Shown here: positions 63,718 through 64,000 of the stretch, piece after piece | Layout: each line of letters begins with the position of its first letter | How positions within the stretch are numbered: position 1 is the first letter of the stretch | From: Haliclona indistincta | Taxonomy: Eukaryota; Porifera; Demospongiae; Haplosclerida; Chalinidae | DNA: 64,000 bases | NCBI GenBank assembly: GCA_964017065.1 | Contig: OZ024783.1 | Span: 1,110,342 to 1,174,341, forward strand | Direction of reading: 5' to 3' | Position numbers and translations under genes: made by a program | Notes under the pieces: generated by a model | What the model was told of the DNA's origin: nothing | Databases searched by the model: none | What the model saw: the letters and a program-made list of their open reading frames with translations, nothing else

Positions 63718-64000
63718 TGCCTCACAGAGGGTCACTGGTAGAGCCAGGACACCTGTGCACTAAGCAGTGTCTAGCTGCCTCACAGAGGGTCACTGGTAGA
63801 GCCAGGACACCTGTGCACTAAGCAGTGTCTAGCTGCCTCACAGAGGGTCACTGGTAGAGCCAGGACACCTGTGCACTAAGCAGTGTCTAGCTGCCTCACA
63901 GAGGGTCACTGGTAGAGCCAGGACACCTGTGCACTAAGCAGTGTCTAGCTGCCTCACAGAGGGTCACTGGTAGAGCCAGGACAACTGTGCACTAAGCAGT
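63718..64000 (-). repeat. 58-bp minisatellite, about 5 units, runs off the window
   Basis: Same unit as at 8021-8730 (reverse orientation here), with units almost identical to one another (one CACCTG/CAACTG change). It lies in an intron of the AP180-type gene, outside the duplicated array. Confidence 0.95.

Overview
This is a metazoan nuclear window, most likely from a demosponge; Amphimedon queenslandica is my best guess. The reasons are very short introns (about 50-60 bp), animal-specific families (PTTG1IP, an AP180/PICALM adaptor, an uncovering-enzyme NAGPA and Roco proteins with ankyrin and Death domains), dense CT/GA microsatellites and many TIR transposons. There is one 200-N gap at 13801-14000. 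No rRNA, tRNA, CRISPR or prokaryotic features were seen.

Positions 1-58.4 kb are a tandem array of one duplicated block. Each block holds (i) an intact or broken gene for an ankyrin-repeat/Roc-GTPase/COR/Death-domain protein (copies R1-R6), (ii) an oppositely oriented, tail-to-tail NAGPA-like phosphodiester glycosidase copy, and (iii) a poorly preserved, unrecognised gene ('gene X') that starts head-to-head with the next R gene across a short shared promoter carrying a TCACGTGA motif. From the gap to 58.4 kb the order is X-C(-), R3(+), NAGPA-3(-), X-E(-), R4(+), NAGPA-4(-), X-F(-), R5(+), NAGPA-5(-), X-H(-), R6(+), NAGPA-6(-). Left of the gap the blocks are inverted: X-A(+), NAGPA-1(+), R1(-), X-B(+), NAGPA-2(+), R2(-). 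So the array is a large inverted structure, or is misassembled, at the gap.

R4, R5 and R6 are open and should encode 1028, 1062 and 1019 residues from four exons. R1 carries a 10-bp frameshifting insertion. R2 is cut by the gap. R3 is open except that a 7.7-kb CACTA/EnSpm-like element sits in its first exon. The ankyrin part is built from near-identical 33-residue cassettes whose number (2-4) and a few fixed positions vary between copies. The Death domains fall into three classes while the GTPase core is almost invariant. This looks like a diversifying intracellular receptor or adaptor family and is the most interesting system here. Only NAGPA-6, at the right edge of the array, keeps exon 1 with its signal peptide; every other NAGPA copy lacks it, and its exon 2 is instead spliced-adjacent to gene X.

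Right of the array, 58.6-64 kb is ordinary single-copy sequence: PTTG1IP(-), a small putatively N-myristoylated proline-rich gene (+), and the 3' half of an AP180/PICALM-type clathrin adaptor (-).

Transposons were mapped mainly by comparing paralogous filled and empty sites. They include the EnSpm element, a 2.7-kb element with about 430-bp TIRs, a 5'-truncated LINE with an inverted 48-bp filler, several MITEs and nested insertions. A 58-bp minisatellite recurs at four places.
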